A stretch of DNA of 64,000 nucleotides from Luteibacter sp. (GCF_009912395.1 NZ_WNDO01000009.1:107466-171465); one strand, 5' to 3'; counted from the stretch's first letter, positions 36,853-44,990 are shown. A program made the numbers and translations. Notes: a model not told the origin generated them from the sequence alone.

Positions 36853-37628
36853 ATCCACGGGCCATGGCGTTTGTCTCGCTGCCGCGCTTCGGCGTCGCCG
36901 CCGCGCTGATGCTCGCGCTGGCCGGCTGCGCCAGCACGCCCGCCGTAGCGCCGCAACGCAGCGCCCTGGCCCAATGGTCGCCCTCGCCCAACTTCAACGC
37001 GCGCAAGGCGCAGTTCATCGTGCTGCACCACACGTCCACCACGAACGCCGCCGAAGCGCTCAAGGTGCTGAAGAGCCGCAACAGCGGTGGCCCGGTGAGC
37101 GCGCATTACCTCGTTGAAGCCGATGGCCGCATCGACCAACTGGTCGACGATGGCGCCCGCGCCTGGCATGCCGGTGCCGCGCGCTGGGGCGACATGACCG
37201 ACCTCAACTCATCGTCCATCGGCATCGAACTGGACAACGACGGCGTGTCGCCCTTCACCCAGCCGCAGATCCAGGCGCTCATCAACCTGCTCAACGATCT
37301 CACGACACGGCTAGGCATTCCGAAGCAGGCCGTGATCGGTCATGGCGATATCGCGCCGGGGCGCAAGAACGATCCCAGCGTGCGGTTTCCGTGGTCCACG
37401 CTGGCGAGCTACGGCTTCGGCCTGTGGCCCGACCAGCCACTGATCCCCGCACCGCCCGGCTTCGACAGCCTCGCCGCGATGCGCCTGGTGGGCTACGACG
37501 TGTCCAATCCGCGTGCCGCGATCATCGCCTTCCATCGGCACTATCGCGCGATGGAGAGCGACACGCTGGACAACACGGATGCGTCGATTCTGTATGCGTT
37601 GCAGCGCAAGCTGATGGCACCGCGCTGA
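36849..37628 (+). CDS. N-acetylmuramoyl-L-alanine amidase lipoprotein (AmiD-like)
   Basis: 259 aa from ATG 36849. The lipobox LALAGC (Cys about 27) gives an acylated N-terminus. Amidase_2 domain: FIVLHHTS with the first zinc His, ARAWHAG, IGIELDNDG and GHGDIAPGRKNDPS with the second His and Asp. A C-terminal peptidoglycan-binding-like helical segment (about 195-258) follows. It cleaves the MurNAc-L-Ala bond, probably at the outer membrane as in AmiD. Translationally coupled to the upstream 147-aa protein. Confidence 0.88.
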   Translation: MNPRAMAFVSLPRFGVAAALMLALAGCASTPAVAPQRSALAQWSPSPNFNARKAQFIVLHHTSTTNAAEALKVLKSRNSGGPVSAHYLVEADGRIDQLVDDGARAWHAGAARWGDMTDLNSSSIGIELDNDGVSPFTQPQIQALINLLNDLTTRLGIPKQAVIGHGDIAPGRKNDPSVRFPWSTLASYGFGLWPDQPLIPAPPGFDSLAAMRLVGYDVSNPRAAIIAFHRHYRAMESDTLDNTDASILYALQRKLMAPR

Positions 37629-37633
37629 CCCAC

Positions 37634-37769
37634 CGTCGTTCCAGCGCACGCTGGAACCCAGCGCGAGGCGATCGGTTATCGCGACGCGGCCTCCTACGTA
37701 AAGCCGATGCGATGCCCTCGCCGTGCTGGCGAACCGGGGCGCTGGGTTCCTGTTTTCACAGGAACGACG
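37634..37769 (+). repeat. 136-bp dispersed repeat, copy 1
   Basis: Ends CGTCGTTCC...GGAACGACG (terminal inverted repeat), with inner GGAACCCAGCG/CGCTGGGTTCC and two local hairpins (GTTCCAGCG-ACGCTGGAAC and TTCCTGTTTTCACAGGAA). Tandem with copy 2; related copies lie at 63.6-64.0 kb. Confidence 0.88.
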
Positions 37770-37781
37770 AGGCTGGGAGAC

Positions 37782-37917
37782 CGTCGTTCCAGCGAACGCT
37801 GGAACCCAGCGCGAGGCGATCGATTATCGCGACGTGGCCTCCTACGCAAAGCCGATGCAACGCCCTCGCCATGCTGGCAAACCGGGGCGTTGGGTTCCTG
37901 TTTTCACAGGAACGACG
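37782..37917 (+). repeat. 136-bp dispersed repeat, copy 2
   Basis: Same length and ends as copy 1 in the same orientation, 12 bp downstream, with scattered substitutions in the middle. It lies between the convergent amidase and threonine aldolase genes. Confidence 0.88.
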
Positions 37918-37927
37918 GTAGGTAGGG

Positions 37928-38941
37928 TTAGTATGAAAACGAAGCAAACGCCGCGATCGTCCGCTCGACGCCTTCATCGTCCACGTCGATATGCGTGACC
38001 ATCCGCACCTGCGGCAGATAACCGATGCTCAACAGCACGCCCGCCTTCGACATGTGCGCAGCAAGATCCTTTAGCCGTTCCGCAGGCACGTCCACGAAAA
38101 CCATATTGGTGTGGCAGCCCTTCACCGCCAGCCCGTCGATGCGGCCGAGTCCTTCGGCGAGGCGTGCCGCGCGGGCGTGATCCTCCGCCAATCGCTCCAC
38201 ATGGTGATCCAGCGCGTACGTCGCGGCGGCCGCCAGCATGCCGGCCTGGCGCCAGCCACCGCCGGTGACCTTGCGCCAGCGACGCGCACGCTCGATCAGC
38301 GACGCGCTGCCCACCAGGACGGAACCCACCGGCGCACCCAATCCCTTCGACAGACAGATGGACACGCTGTCGAAACCGGCGACGACCTCGCGCACCGGCC
38401 GCCCGTACGCGACGGCCGCGTTGAACAGACGCGCGCCATCCAGATGCAGGCCCAGCCCACGTCGCGTCGCCAGCTCGCGAGCACGCGCAAGATAACCAAA
38501 CTCGATCGTGCGCCCCATCCACGTGTTTTCCAGCGTGAGCAACCGCGTCCGCGCGAAATGGGGATCGATCGGCTTGATCACGGCCTCCACTTTGTCCAGC
38601 GGCAAGCTGCCGTCGGCGTCCTGCGGAATCGGCTGCGGCTGGATCGAACCGAGTACCGCTGCGCCGCCACCTTCGAAACGGTAGGTATGCGCATCGGCAC
38701 CCACGATGTACTCGTCGCCGCGCTCGCAATGCGACATCAACGCGAGCAGGTTGCTCTGCGTGCCTGACGGCACGAACAACCCCGCCTCGAAACCGAGATC
38801 GGCCGCCAGGCGCTCTTGCAGCGCGTTGACCGTGGGGTCTTCCCCGTAGACATCGTCACCGACCTCCGCCCGAAGCATGGCCTCGCGCATCGCCTGGGTG
38901 GGTCGGGTCACGGTATCGCTGCGCAGATCGACGGGAGTCAT
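37928..38941 (-). CDS. ltaE: Low-specificity L-threonine aldolase
   Basis: 337 aa, PLP fold-type I. It begins [12 protein letters not shown], has [25 protein letters not shown] and [10 protein letters not shown], and the PLP lysine is in [13 protein letters not shown]. It splits L-threonine/allo-threonine to glycine and acetaldehyde. Length fits the family (about 335). Its start faces gluconokinase across a 78-bp divergent spacer. Confidence 0.93.
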   Translation of the reverse strand: MTPVDLRSDTVTRPTQAMREAMLRAEVGDDVYGEDPTVNALQERLAADLGFEAGLFVPSGTQSNLLALMSHCERGDEYIVGADAHTYRFEGGGAAVLGSIQPQPIPQDADGSLPLDKVEAVIKPIDPHFARTRLLTLENTWMGRTIEFGYLARARELATRRGLGLHLDGARLFNAAVAYGRPVREVVAGFDSVSICLSKGLGAPVGSVLVGSASLIERARRWRKVTGGGWRQAGMLAAAATYALDHHVERLAEDHARAARLAEGLGRIDGLAVKGCHTNMVFVDVPAERLKDLAAHMSKAGVLLSIGYLPQVRMVTHIDVDDEGVERTIAAFASFSY

Positions 38942-39019
38942 GGGCTTGTTGGCGGGTAGTGGTCCCCCATCCTAATCCACGCTTTCGCCTTCACACATCC
39001 CGGTGCATCATTTGTTCCC

Positions 39020-39535
39020 ATGATCACCATCGTCATGGGCGTCTCCGGCAGCGGCAAGAGCACGATCGGCGAAGGGCTGGCCACGCGGCTGGGCATTCCC
39101 TTCATCGATGGCGACAGCCTCCATCCCCAGGCCAATCGCGACAAGATGGCCCAAGGCATCCCCCTCGACGACACCGACCGCCAGCCCTGGCTGGAAGCGA
39201 TCGTCGCCGAGATGGATCGTCATCGCGCCGATGGACGGTCGCTGGTGCTGGCCTGTTCGGCGCTAAAGAAGCGCTATCGCGATTTCCTGCGCCAGGGTCA
39301 CGATGACGTGCGCTTCGTCTACCTGCACGGATCGCGCGACTTACTGGCCGCCCGATTGGGTCACCGCAGCGGGCATTTCTTCAACCCCGCCCTGCTCGAC
39401 AGCCAGCTGGCGACGCTCGAAGAACCCTCGCGCGACGAAGCCTTCTGGGTCGACATCGGCGATTCGCCCACCGACACCATCGAGACGGTGATCCGCAGCG
39501 GCTGCGCTCAGGCACGCGGCGCCGCGTCGCGATAG
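39020..39535 (+). CDS. gntK: Gluconokinase
   Basis: 171 aa. P-loop VMGVSGSGKST at the N-terminus, then FIDGDSLHPQANRDKMAQGIPLDDTDRQPWL, the GntK signature (given as a span of about residues 32-62), CSALKKRYRDFLR, and HFFNPALLDSQLATLEEP. It phosphorylates gluconate to 6-phosphogluconate. PQQ glucose dehydrogenase at 45 kb could feed gluconate to it. Its last 28 nt overlap the 3' end of the convergent AraC gene. Confidence 0.93.
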   Translation: MITIVMGVSGSGKSTIGEGLATRLGIPFIDGDSLHPQANRDKMAQGIPLDDTDRQPWLEAIVAEMDRHRADGRSLVLACSALKKRYRDFLRQGHDDVRFVYLHGSRDLLAARLGHRSGHFFNPALLDSQLATLEEPSRDEAFWVDIGDSPTDTIETVIRSGCAQARGAASR

Positions 39536-40287
39536 CTGGTGGGCGCGCGACCGAGCGCACGACGGAACATCGTGGAGAAACCCGTCGGGTTCTCGTAGCC
39601 CAGGTCCAGCGCGATCTCGGTCACCGACTCGCCCGCCGACAGGCGTGGCAGCGCATGTAGCAGGCAGGCCTGCTGGCGCCACTGCGCGAAGCTCATGCCG
39701 GTCTCGTGACGGAACAGGCGAGTGAAGCTGCGCCGGTGCATCGCCAGGTCGTCGGCCCACGCGTCGATGGGCTCGGTGATCGTCGGACGTTCCAGGAAGC
39801 GCGTACAGCGCTCGGCCAACGCAGCGTGCGTCGGCAACGGCAAGGCGAGAGGCACGGTCGGCGCGCGGCCGATCTCGGCGACCAGCAAGGCCATCAGCAA
39901 GCCATCGCGCCCCGTCGGCTCGTACTCGCGTGGCACCTGCTGCGCCTCCACCAACAAGGCACGCAGCAACGGCGAAACGGCGAGCACGCGGCAGCCTTCG
40001 TCCACCGGACCGATCGCTCCCGGCTCGATATAGACGCCACAGGTGAACACCACGCCGATCATGCGCACCGAATGCGGCATCGTCGGCGGAATCCACACCG
40101 CCCGCTCCGGCGGCGCGATCCACGCCCCGTCTGGCGTGGTGACCGCCACGGTGCCCTGCGAGGCATAGAGCAACTGGGCCCGACGATGATGATGGGTCGC
40201 CAGCTCGAAAGAGGCCGGATAGACGTTGGCCCGCGCGACGACGGGCCGGGCCACGGCCTCGAAGCTGTCCGGATCGCGCTCGGTCAT
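39508..40287 (-). CDS. AraC-family transcriptional regulator
   Basis: 259 aa from ATG 40287. An upstream in-frame ATG (40320) has no SD and follows a TAGAAT that looks like a -10 box, so the shorter start is preferred. N-terminal cupin effector domain (HHHRRAQLLYASQG, WIPPTMPHSVRM), C-terminal double HTH (RSFTRLFRHETGMSF, ENPTGFSTMFRRALG). It is divergent from the fsr-like transporter (66-98 bp apart), a typical regulator/efflux pair. The 3' end overlaps gntK by 28 nt. Confidence 0.87.
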   Translation of the reverse strand: MTERDPDSFEAVARPVVARANVYPASFELATHHHRRAQLLYASQGTVAVTTPDGAWIAPPERAVWIPPTMPHSVRMIGVVFTCGVYIEPGAIGPVDEGCRVLAVSPLLRALLVEAQQVPREYEPTGRDGLLMALLVAEIGRAPTVPLALPLPTHAALAERCTRFLERPTITEPIDAWADDLAMHRRSFTRLFRHETGMSFAQWRQQACLLHALPRLSAGESVTEIALDLGYENPTGFSTMFRRALGRAPTSYRDAAPRA

Positions 40288-40385
40288 GCCCTGTCCCATT
40301 CTCGAAGGCTTGTGACCCATATTCTAGCGCGGGACGAACCCTGAGCATGTTCTCATAGACCTTCCACGCTACCCCAGGAACGTCC

Positions 40386-41603
40386 ATGCAAGCCCCGACC
40401 ACCGACGCCCCGGTGGAAACACCCCGCGCCGCCACGCCCACCGTCTATGGCGTGATCTTCGCGATCAGCTTCTGCCACCTGCTCAACGACATGATGCAGT
40501 CGCTGCTGCCGGCCATCTATCCGGGATTGAAAGAGGGTTTTCATCTGGACTTCGGCCAGATCGGCCTGATCACCCTCACCTACCAGATCACGGCCTCGAT
40601 CCTGCAGCCTCTGGTCGGCCTATACGCCGACCGTCGCCCGACGCCGCTCGCGCTGCCCGGCGGCACGCTGTTCTCGCTGGCTGGCCTGCTCGTGCTGTCG
40701 GTGGCCCACTCCTATCCGATGCTGCTGGTCGGCGCGTCGCTGCTGGGCATGGGTTCGTCGGTGTTCCATCCCGAGTCGTCGCGCGTGGTGCGCATGGCCG
40801 CCGGCGGCCGTCACGGCCTCGCGCAGTCGTTGTTCCAGGTGGGCGGCAACGCCGGCCAGGCGCTCGGTCCGCTCGCCGCCGCCGTGGTCGTGGTGCGCTG
40901 GGGCCAGTCGAGCCTGGCCTTCTTCGCCCTGCTCGCCCTGCTCTCCGGCGCCGTGCTGTGGAACGTAGGTCAGTGGTATCGCCACCACGGCCTCGTGCGC
41001 CTGAAGAGCGGCGGCGGTGCACACGACGTCGCGCCGCCGACCAGCGCGGAAGCACGCCGTGGCATCACGGTGCTGCTGGCGTTGATCTTCTCGAAGTACG
41101 TGTACCTCGCCAGCCTCACCAGCTACTTCACCTTCTATCTCATCCACCGCTTTGGCGTGTCGGTGGAAAACGCGCAGCTGCACCTGTTCGTCTTCCTCGG
41201 CGCGGTAGCCGTCGGCACGATCCTCGGTGGTCCGATGGGCGACCGCTTCGGCCGCAAGCACGTCATCTGGTTCTCGATCCTCGGCGCGCTGCCATTCACC
41301 CTGCTGCTGCCCCACGCGAACCTGTTCTGGACGGCACCGCTAACCGTCGCGATCGGCCTCATCCTCGCCTCTGCGTTCCCGGCCATCGTCGTCTTCGCGC
41401 AGGAGCTGGTGCCCGGCAAGGTCGGCATGATCTCCGGCCTGTTCTTTGGCTTCTCGTTCGGCATGGGCGGCCTCGGTGCCGCTGGCCTGGGCGAACTCGC
41501 GGACCATATCGGCATCGAAGCCGTCTACCAGGTCTGCGCGTTCCTGCCGCTGATCGGCCTGCTCGCCGCCTTCCTGCCCAACCCGAAGCGAAAGACCGCC
41601 TGA
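40386..41603 (+). CDS. fsr: MFS transporter, fosmidomycin resistance (Fsr) family
   Basis: 405 aa, 12 membrane segments. The start FAISFCHLLNDMMQSLLPAIYP and the MFS signature GLYADRRPTP, with GMGSSVFHPESSRVVRMAAGG, fit the Fsr/YfnA-like drug exporters. It is expected to export fosmidomycin and related compounds; the real substrate is unproven. Divergent from the AraC gene, its likely regulator. Confidence 0.88.
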   Translation: MQAPTTDAPVETPRAATPTVYGVIFAISFCHLLNDMMQSLLPAIYPGLKEGFHLDFGQIGLITLTYQITASILQPLVGLYADRRPTPLALPGGTLFSLAGLLVLSVAHSYPMLLVGASLLGMGSSVFHPESSRVVRMAAGGRHGLAQSLFQVGGNAGQALGPLAAAVVVVRWGQSSLAFFALLALLSGAVLWNVGQWYRHHGLVRLKSGGGAHDVAPPTSAEARRGITVLLALIFSKYVYLASLTSYFTFYLIHRFGVSVENAQLHLFVFLGAVAVGTILGGPMGDRFGRKHVIWFSILGALPFTLLLPHANLFWTAPLTVAIGLILASAFPAIVVFAQELVPGKVGMISGLFFGFSFGMGGLGAAGLGELADHIGIEAVYQVCAFLPLIGLLAAFLPNPKRKTA

Positions 41604-41608
41604 CCATG

Positions 41609-41634
41609 AAAGCGGCCGCGCCTGCGGCCGCTTT
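41609..41634. terminator. Terminator between fsr and hmp (convergent)
   Basis: AAAGCGGCCGC-GCCT-GCGGCCGCTTT, an 11-bp perfect stem with short A/T ends, between convergent genes. Confidence 0.75.
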
Positions 41635-41645
41635 CCCATGGCAGG

Positions 41646-42827
41646 TCAGTCCAGCGACGCCGCCGGCCCGAAGAACTCGTATTTCGCACGCGCATCCGGC
41701 ACGCCCAGTTCGCGCAACGCGTCGCGCACGTTGCGCATGAATGCCTTGGGTCCAAGGAAGTACGCATCCATGGCATCGGGATGCGGCAACCATGCGGCAA
41801 GCAACGCACGATCGAGGAAGCCCGAGGCGTTAGGCTCCGGATCGCCATCGCGCAGCGTCTCGTAGCAGTAGTAACGCTTCAGGTTCGAATGGCGCGCGGC
41901 CAGCGCATCGATGGTGTCGCGGAAGGCATGCGCGCCACCGTGGCGCGCCGCATGGATGAAATGGATCCGCCGCTGGGTCGCCAACGCCTGTTCCAGCATC
42001 GCCAGCGTCGGCGTAATACCCACGCCACCGCTGATCAGCACGAGATCGCGCTCGCTGTCTTCCAGTGTGAAATGACCGGCCGGCGGAAACAGCTCCACCG
42101 TATCGCCCACGTGCACGCGATCGTGCAGATGGTTGGACACGACGCCACCCGGCTGGCGCTTGACGCTGATCCGATAGCCCTTGCCATCGGCCGCTGCCGA
42201 CAGCGAATAGTTGCGGCGAAGATCTTGTCCATCGACGCTCAATCGCAGGCCGATGTACTGGCCTGGCACATGCGCCATGACGGCACCACCGTCTTCTGGC
42301 TCCAGGCGGAACGACGTGATCTCGTCGCTCTCCCGCGTCTTCGCCACCACGCGGAAGGCGCGACCGTCGCGCCAGCCACCCGGCGCGCTCGCTTGCTGAT
42401 CGTACACCGCCTCTTCGGCATTCGCGAGGATATCGGCAAGTTGGCCATACGCCGCGGCCCACGCGTCAATCACCGCCTCGGTGGCGATCTCAGGGCCCAA
42501 CACCTCGCGGATCGCACGCAACAGGCACGCACCGACGATGGGGTAATGCTCGCGGCGGATACGCAGCGACACGTGCTTGCTCACGATCATGCCGACCATG
42601 TCGCCCAGCGCGTCGAGGTGGTCGATATGTTTCGCGTACATCAGCACGCCGTTGGCCAGCGCGCGCGGCTGGTCGCCGGATAGCTGGTTGGCCTGGTTGA
42701 AGTACGGACGCACCTCGGGATACTCGCCGAGCATGATGCCGTAGAAGTGCGTGGTAAGCGCCTCGCCGCCGGTTTCCAGCAGCGGCACCGTGGCGCGGAC
42801 GATGGCCTTGTGTTCGTGGGAGAGCAT
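41646..42827 (-). CDS. hmp: Flavohaemoprotein, nitric oxide dioxygenase
   Basis: 393 aa from ATG 42827, SD GAAGG. The longer frame upstream is antisense to norR. Globin domain (1-138) with proximal His85 in VSKHVSL, FAD-binding domain with RNYSLSAAADG, and NAD domain with LISGGVGITPTLAML and a C-terminal YEFFGPAA. It oxidises NO to nitrate using NADH and O2. Divergent from norR, with NorR boxes in between, so it is a direct NorR target by layout. It is convergent with fsr. Confidence 0.95.
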   Translation of the reverse strand: MLSHEHKAIVRATVPLLETGGEALTTHFYGIMLGEYPEVRPYFNQANQLSGDQPRALANGVLMYAKHIDHLDALGDMVGMIVSKHVSLRIRREHYPIVGACLLRAIREVLGPEIATEAVIDAWAAAYGQLADILANAEEAVYDQQASAPGGWRDGRAFRVVAKTRESDEITSFRLEPEDGGAVMAHVPGQYIGLRLSVDGQDLRRNYSLSAAADGKGYRISVKRQPGGVVSNHLHDRVHVGDTVELFPPAGHFTLEDSERDLVLISGGVGITPTLAMLEQALATQRRIHFIHAARHGGAHAFRDTIDALAARHSNLKRYYCYETLRDGDPEPNASGFLDRALLAAWLPHPDAMDAYFLGPKAFMRNVRDALRELGVPDARAKYEFFGPAASLD

Positions 42828-42865
42828 GGACGTACCTTCGTGTGGTCGTGGGATGCTCTCTTCCA

Positions 42866-42881
42866 TCCACATCCCGTGCCA
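42866..42881 (-). promoter_or_regulatory. Candidate sigma-54 promoter of hmp
   Basis: TGGCACGGGATGTGGA on the minus strand. The -24 part (TGGCACG) is perfect, and the -12 part (GTGGA instead of TTGCA) is degenerate. It is 39 nt upstream of the hmp start and 44 nt from the nearest NorR box, as expected for an enhancer-driven promoter. Confidence 0.5.
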
Positions 42882-42924
42882 GCCCCCTGCGACCTTTTGG
42901 ATCAATACGTTATTCATCGACCGA

Positions 42925-42935
42925 GTCATAATGAC
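42925..42935. promoter_or_regulatory. NorR box 1
   Basis: GTCATAATGAC, a perfect GT-N7-AC palindrome, the core recognised by NorR upstream of its targets. Confidence 0.75.
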
Positions 42936-42950
42936 TTCCATCCGGACCGG

Positions 42951-42961
42951 GTCGTAACGAC
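42951..42961. promoter_or_regulatory. NorR box 2
   Basis: GTCGTAACGAC, GT-N7-AC palindrome, 26 bp from box 1. Confidence 0.7.
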
Positions 42962-42971
42962 TCGCACCGAG

Positions 42972-42982
42972 GTCAGAATGAC
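42972..42982. promoter_or_regulatory. NorR box 3, overlapping the norR start
   Basis: GTCAGAATGAC, GT-N7-AC, 21 bp from box 2. It includes the norR ATG (42978), so binding could also repress norR itself. Confidence 0.65.
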
Positions 42983-44498
42983 GACATCCACCCACATCCT
43001 CGCGTCCCTGCTTCCCCTCGTGGACGACCTCTCCCGCGACTTGCCCGAAGCCGAGCGTTATCGCCGCCTGCTCGAAGCCCTGCGCGGCCTGGTCGCCTGC
43101 GACGCCAGCGCGCTGCTTCGTCTGGAAGGCGACGAACTCGTGCCGCTGGCCGTGGACGGTCTCAGCCCCGACACGCTCGGCCGCCGCTTCCGCGTCGCGG
43201 ACCATCCGCGCTTCGCGACGCTGCTCGCCAGCGACGAACCCACGCTGTTCCCCGCCGACAGTCCGCTGCCCGATCCCTACGACGGCCTGGTCACCGCCGA
43301 ACCGCACTTGGACGTACACGACTGCATGGGCTGCCCACTGCATGTCGACGGCAAGCCCTGGGGTCTCGTTACGCTTGACGCTTTGGAAGCCGGCCGCTTC
43401 GACACCGCCGACCTATCCATCCTGCGCGCCTTCGCCAGCCTCGCGGCCGCGACGGTCGCCGCCAGCGAACGCATGCACGGCCTGCAACGCGACGCCGAAA
43501 GCTTCCGCCTCGCCGCCGGACAGGCCCCCGTGCGTCGACTGACCGGACGCAGTTCCGCCTTCCGCCGCCTCGTCGACGACATCGCCACCGTCGCGCACAG
43601 CGATCTCACCGTGCTGATCCGCGGCGAGACCGGCACGGGCAAGGAACTGGTCGCGCAGGCGATCCATGCCGCATCCTCGCGCGCCAACCGACCGCTGATC
43701 GCCGTGAACTGCGCCGCGCTGCCGGAACACCTGCTGGAAAGCGAACTGTTCGGCCATGTGCGCGGCGCGTTCTCCGGCGCGATGACCGACCGTCGCGGCA
43801 AGTTCGAGCTGGCCGACCACGGCACGCTCTTCCTCGACGAAGTCGCCGACCTCTCCCTCGCCGCACAAGCCGCCCTGCTGCGCGTCATGCAAAGCGGTCA
43901 GCTGCAACGCGTGGGGTCGGATCGCGAGCATCGCGTGGACGTACGCATCATCGCCGCCAGCAATCGCGACCTCGCCGACGAAGTCCGCGCCGGCCGCTGC
44001 CGCGCCGACTTCTACCACCGCATCAGCGCCTACCCGCTCACCGTCCCCGCGCTGCGCGAACGCGACACCGACGTGCTGTTGCTCGCCGGTGGCTTCCTCG
44101 AAGAAAACCGCGCACGCCTCGGCCTCACCGGCCTGCGCCTGTCGCCTGAAGGGCAGATAGCGATCCAGGCCTGGTCGTGGCCAGGTAATGTACGCGAACT
44201 GGAGCACACCATCGGTCGCGCGGCGCTCAAGGCGCTGGCACGCATGGGTCGCGACAAAGCGGTGACGATCGACACGGCCGACCTCGATCTGTCTATCGCG
44301 CCAGCGGAACCCGCGATCGCAGAAGCTCCGCGCGAAGCCAATGCGCTTCCCTTGCGCGCAGCACTCGCGCTCTACGAGCGTCGCCGCATCGAAGACGCGC
44401 TGCAACGCGGCGAAGGCAACTGGGCTGCCGCCGCACGTGAACTGGGCATCGACCGAGCTAACCTGCGCCGATCCGCCACGCGGCTTGGTATCGGCTAA
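42978..44498 (+). CDS. norR: NorR-type sigma-54-dependent NO-responsive activator
   Basis: 506 aa. N-terminal GAF domain (about 20-170; non-haem iron NO sensor in NorR), AAA+ domain with Walker A GETGTGKE, and a C-terminal Fis-type HTH (GNWAAAARELGIDRANLRRSATRLG). The sigma-54 contact loop reads GAFSGA rather than the usual GAFTGA. Divergent from hmp. NorR boxes occupy the intergenic space. Length matches E. coli NorR (504). Confidence 0.92.
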   Translation: MTTSTHILASLLPLVDDLSRDLPEAERYRRLLEALRGLVACDASALLRLEGDELVPLAVDGLSPDTLGRRFRVADHPRFATLLASDEPTLFPADSPLPDPYDGLVTAEPHLDVHDCMGCPLHVDGKPWGLVTLDALEAGRFDTADLSILRAFASLAAATVAASERMHGLQRDAESFRLAAGQAPVRRLTGRSSAFRRLVDDIATVAHSDLTVLIRGETGTGKELVAQAIHAASSRANRPLIAVNCAALPEHLLESELFGHVRGAFSGAMTDRRGKFELADHGTLFLDEVADLSLAAQAALLRVMQSGQLQRVGSDREHRVDVRIIAASNRDLADEVRAGRCRADFYHRISAYPLTVPALRERDTDVLLLAGGFLEENRARLGLTGLRLSPEGQIAIQAWSWPGNVRELEHTIGRAALKALARMGRDKAVTIDTADLDLSIAPAEPAIAEAPREANALPLRAALALYERRRIEDALQRGEGNWAAAARELGIDRANLRRSATRLGIG

Positions 44499-44517
44499 TG
44501 ACGGCATCAAGCTTTCT

Positions 44518-44585
44518 TGTAGGAGCGTGCTTGCACGCGATGCAACGTTACCGCGAGCCCCATCGCGCGCAAGCGCGCTCCTACA
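44518..44585. repeat. GTAG-REP palindrome pair (variant left arm)
   Basis: Left arm variant GTAGGAGCGTGCTTGCACGCG, where paired changes preserve the hairpin; the right arm is standard. First of two tandem units after norR. Confidence 0.88.
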
Positions 44586-44605
44586 AAAGCAGAGCCCGGC
44601 TGATC

Positions 44606-44686
44606 TGTAGGAGCGTGCTTGCACGCGATCCCGCGAAGCGGGCCAGATTGCCGCTGCCGCGGGTCGCGCGCAAGCGCGCTCCTACA
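44606..44686. repeat. GTAG-REP palindrome pair (variant left arm), tandem unit 2
   Basis: Same variant left arm. The 3' half of the spacer (TTGCCGCTGCCGCGGGTC) is shared with the unit at 56950-57030, so these two form a spacer subtype. It ends 17 bp before structured element copy B. Confidence 0.88.
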
Positions 44687-44703
44687 AGGCCACCGTAACG
44701 TTC

Positions 44704-44990
44704 GGAAGCCGTCGGGCCGCCGCCGGGGCGCGACTTGAGGAGCCGAGGGTAGGTGGTCGAAGAAGGCCGCGCAGCGGTGGCGGTCAGGATGACCGCCATT
44801 CCTCGCCGAGGCAGGATGCCGAGTCGAGGAACCTCGACCACCTGCCCGAGCCCGAAGGGGCGCAGCCACAAGACATGGGCCGCGTAGCGGCCAACCTTTC
44901 CCGAGGGACGGCGGAGCCGGCGCGCCCCGGCGGTGGCCCGACGGCTCCACCGCCACGCCCGAGCGCCGCGCGCGACGCCGCAGGCGAGCC
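44704..44990 (+). ncRNA. Candidate structured RNA element, copy B
   Basis: 287 nt, homologous to copy A. The closing helix is at least 25 bp (44708-44732 with 44921-44945, one wobble). Internal helices: P2 AGGTGGTCGA/TCGACCACCT, hairpin CCGC-GCA-GCGG, GGCGGTCA-GGA-TGACCGCC, P4 TTCCTCG/CGAGGAA enclosing GGCA-GGA-TGCC, conserved CCCGAAGGGGCGCAGCC, hairpin GGCCGC-GTA-GCGGCC, TCCC-GA-GGGA and a conserved 3' tail. Stem sequences differ from copy A while pairing is kept; loops and joining segments are conserved. It lies between norR and the convergent gcd gene. No recognised Rfam family comes to mind. Confidence 0.6.

Noticed and set aside
41646..43343. Hmp starting at 43343 (565 codons)
   Set aside because: The extra 172 codons are antisense to norR and cover the NorR boxes. 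The globin domain begins at 42827.
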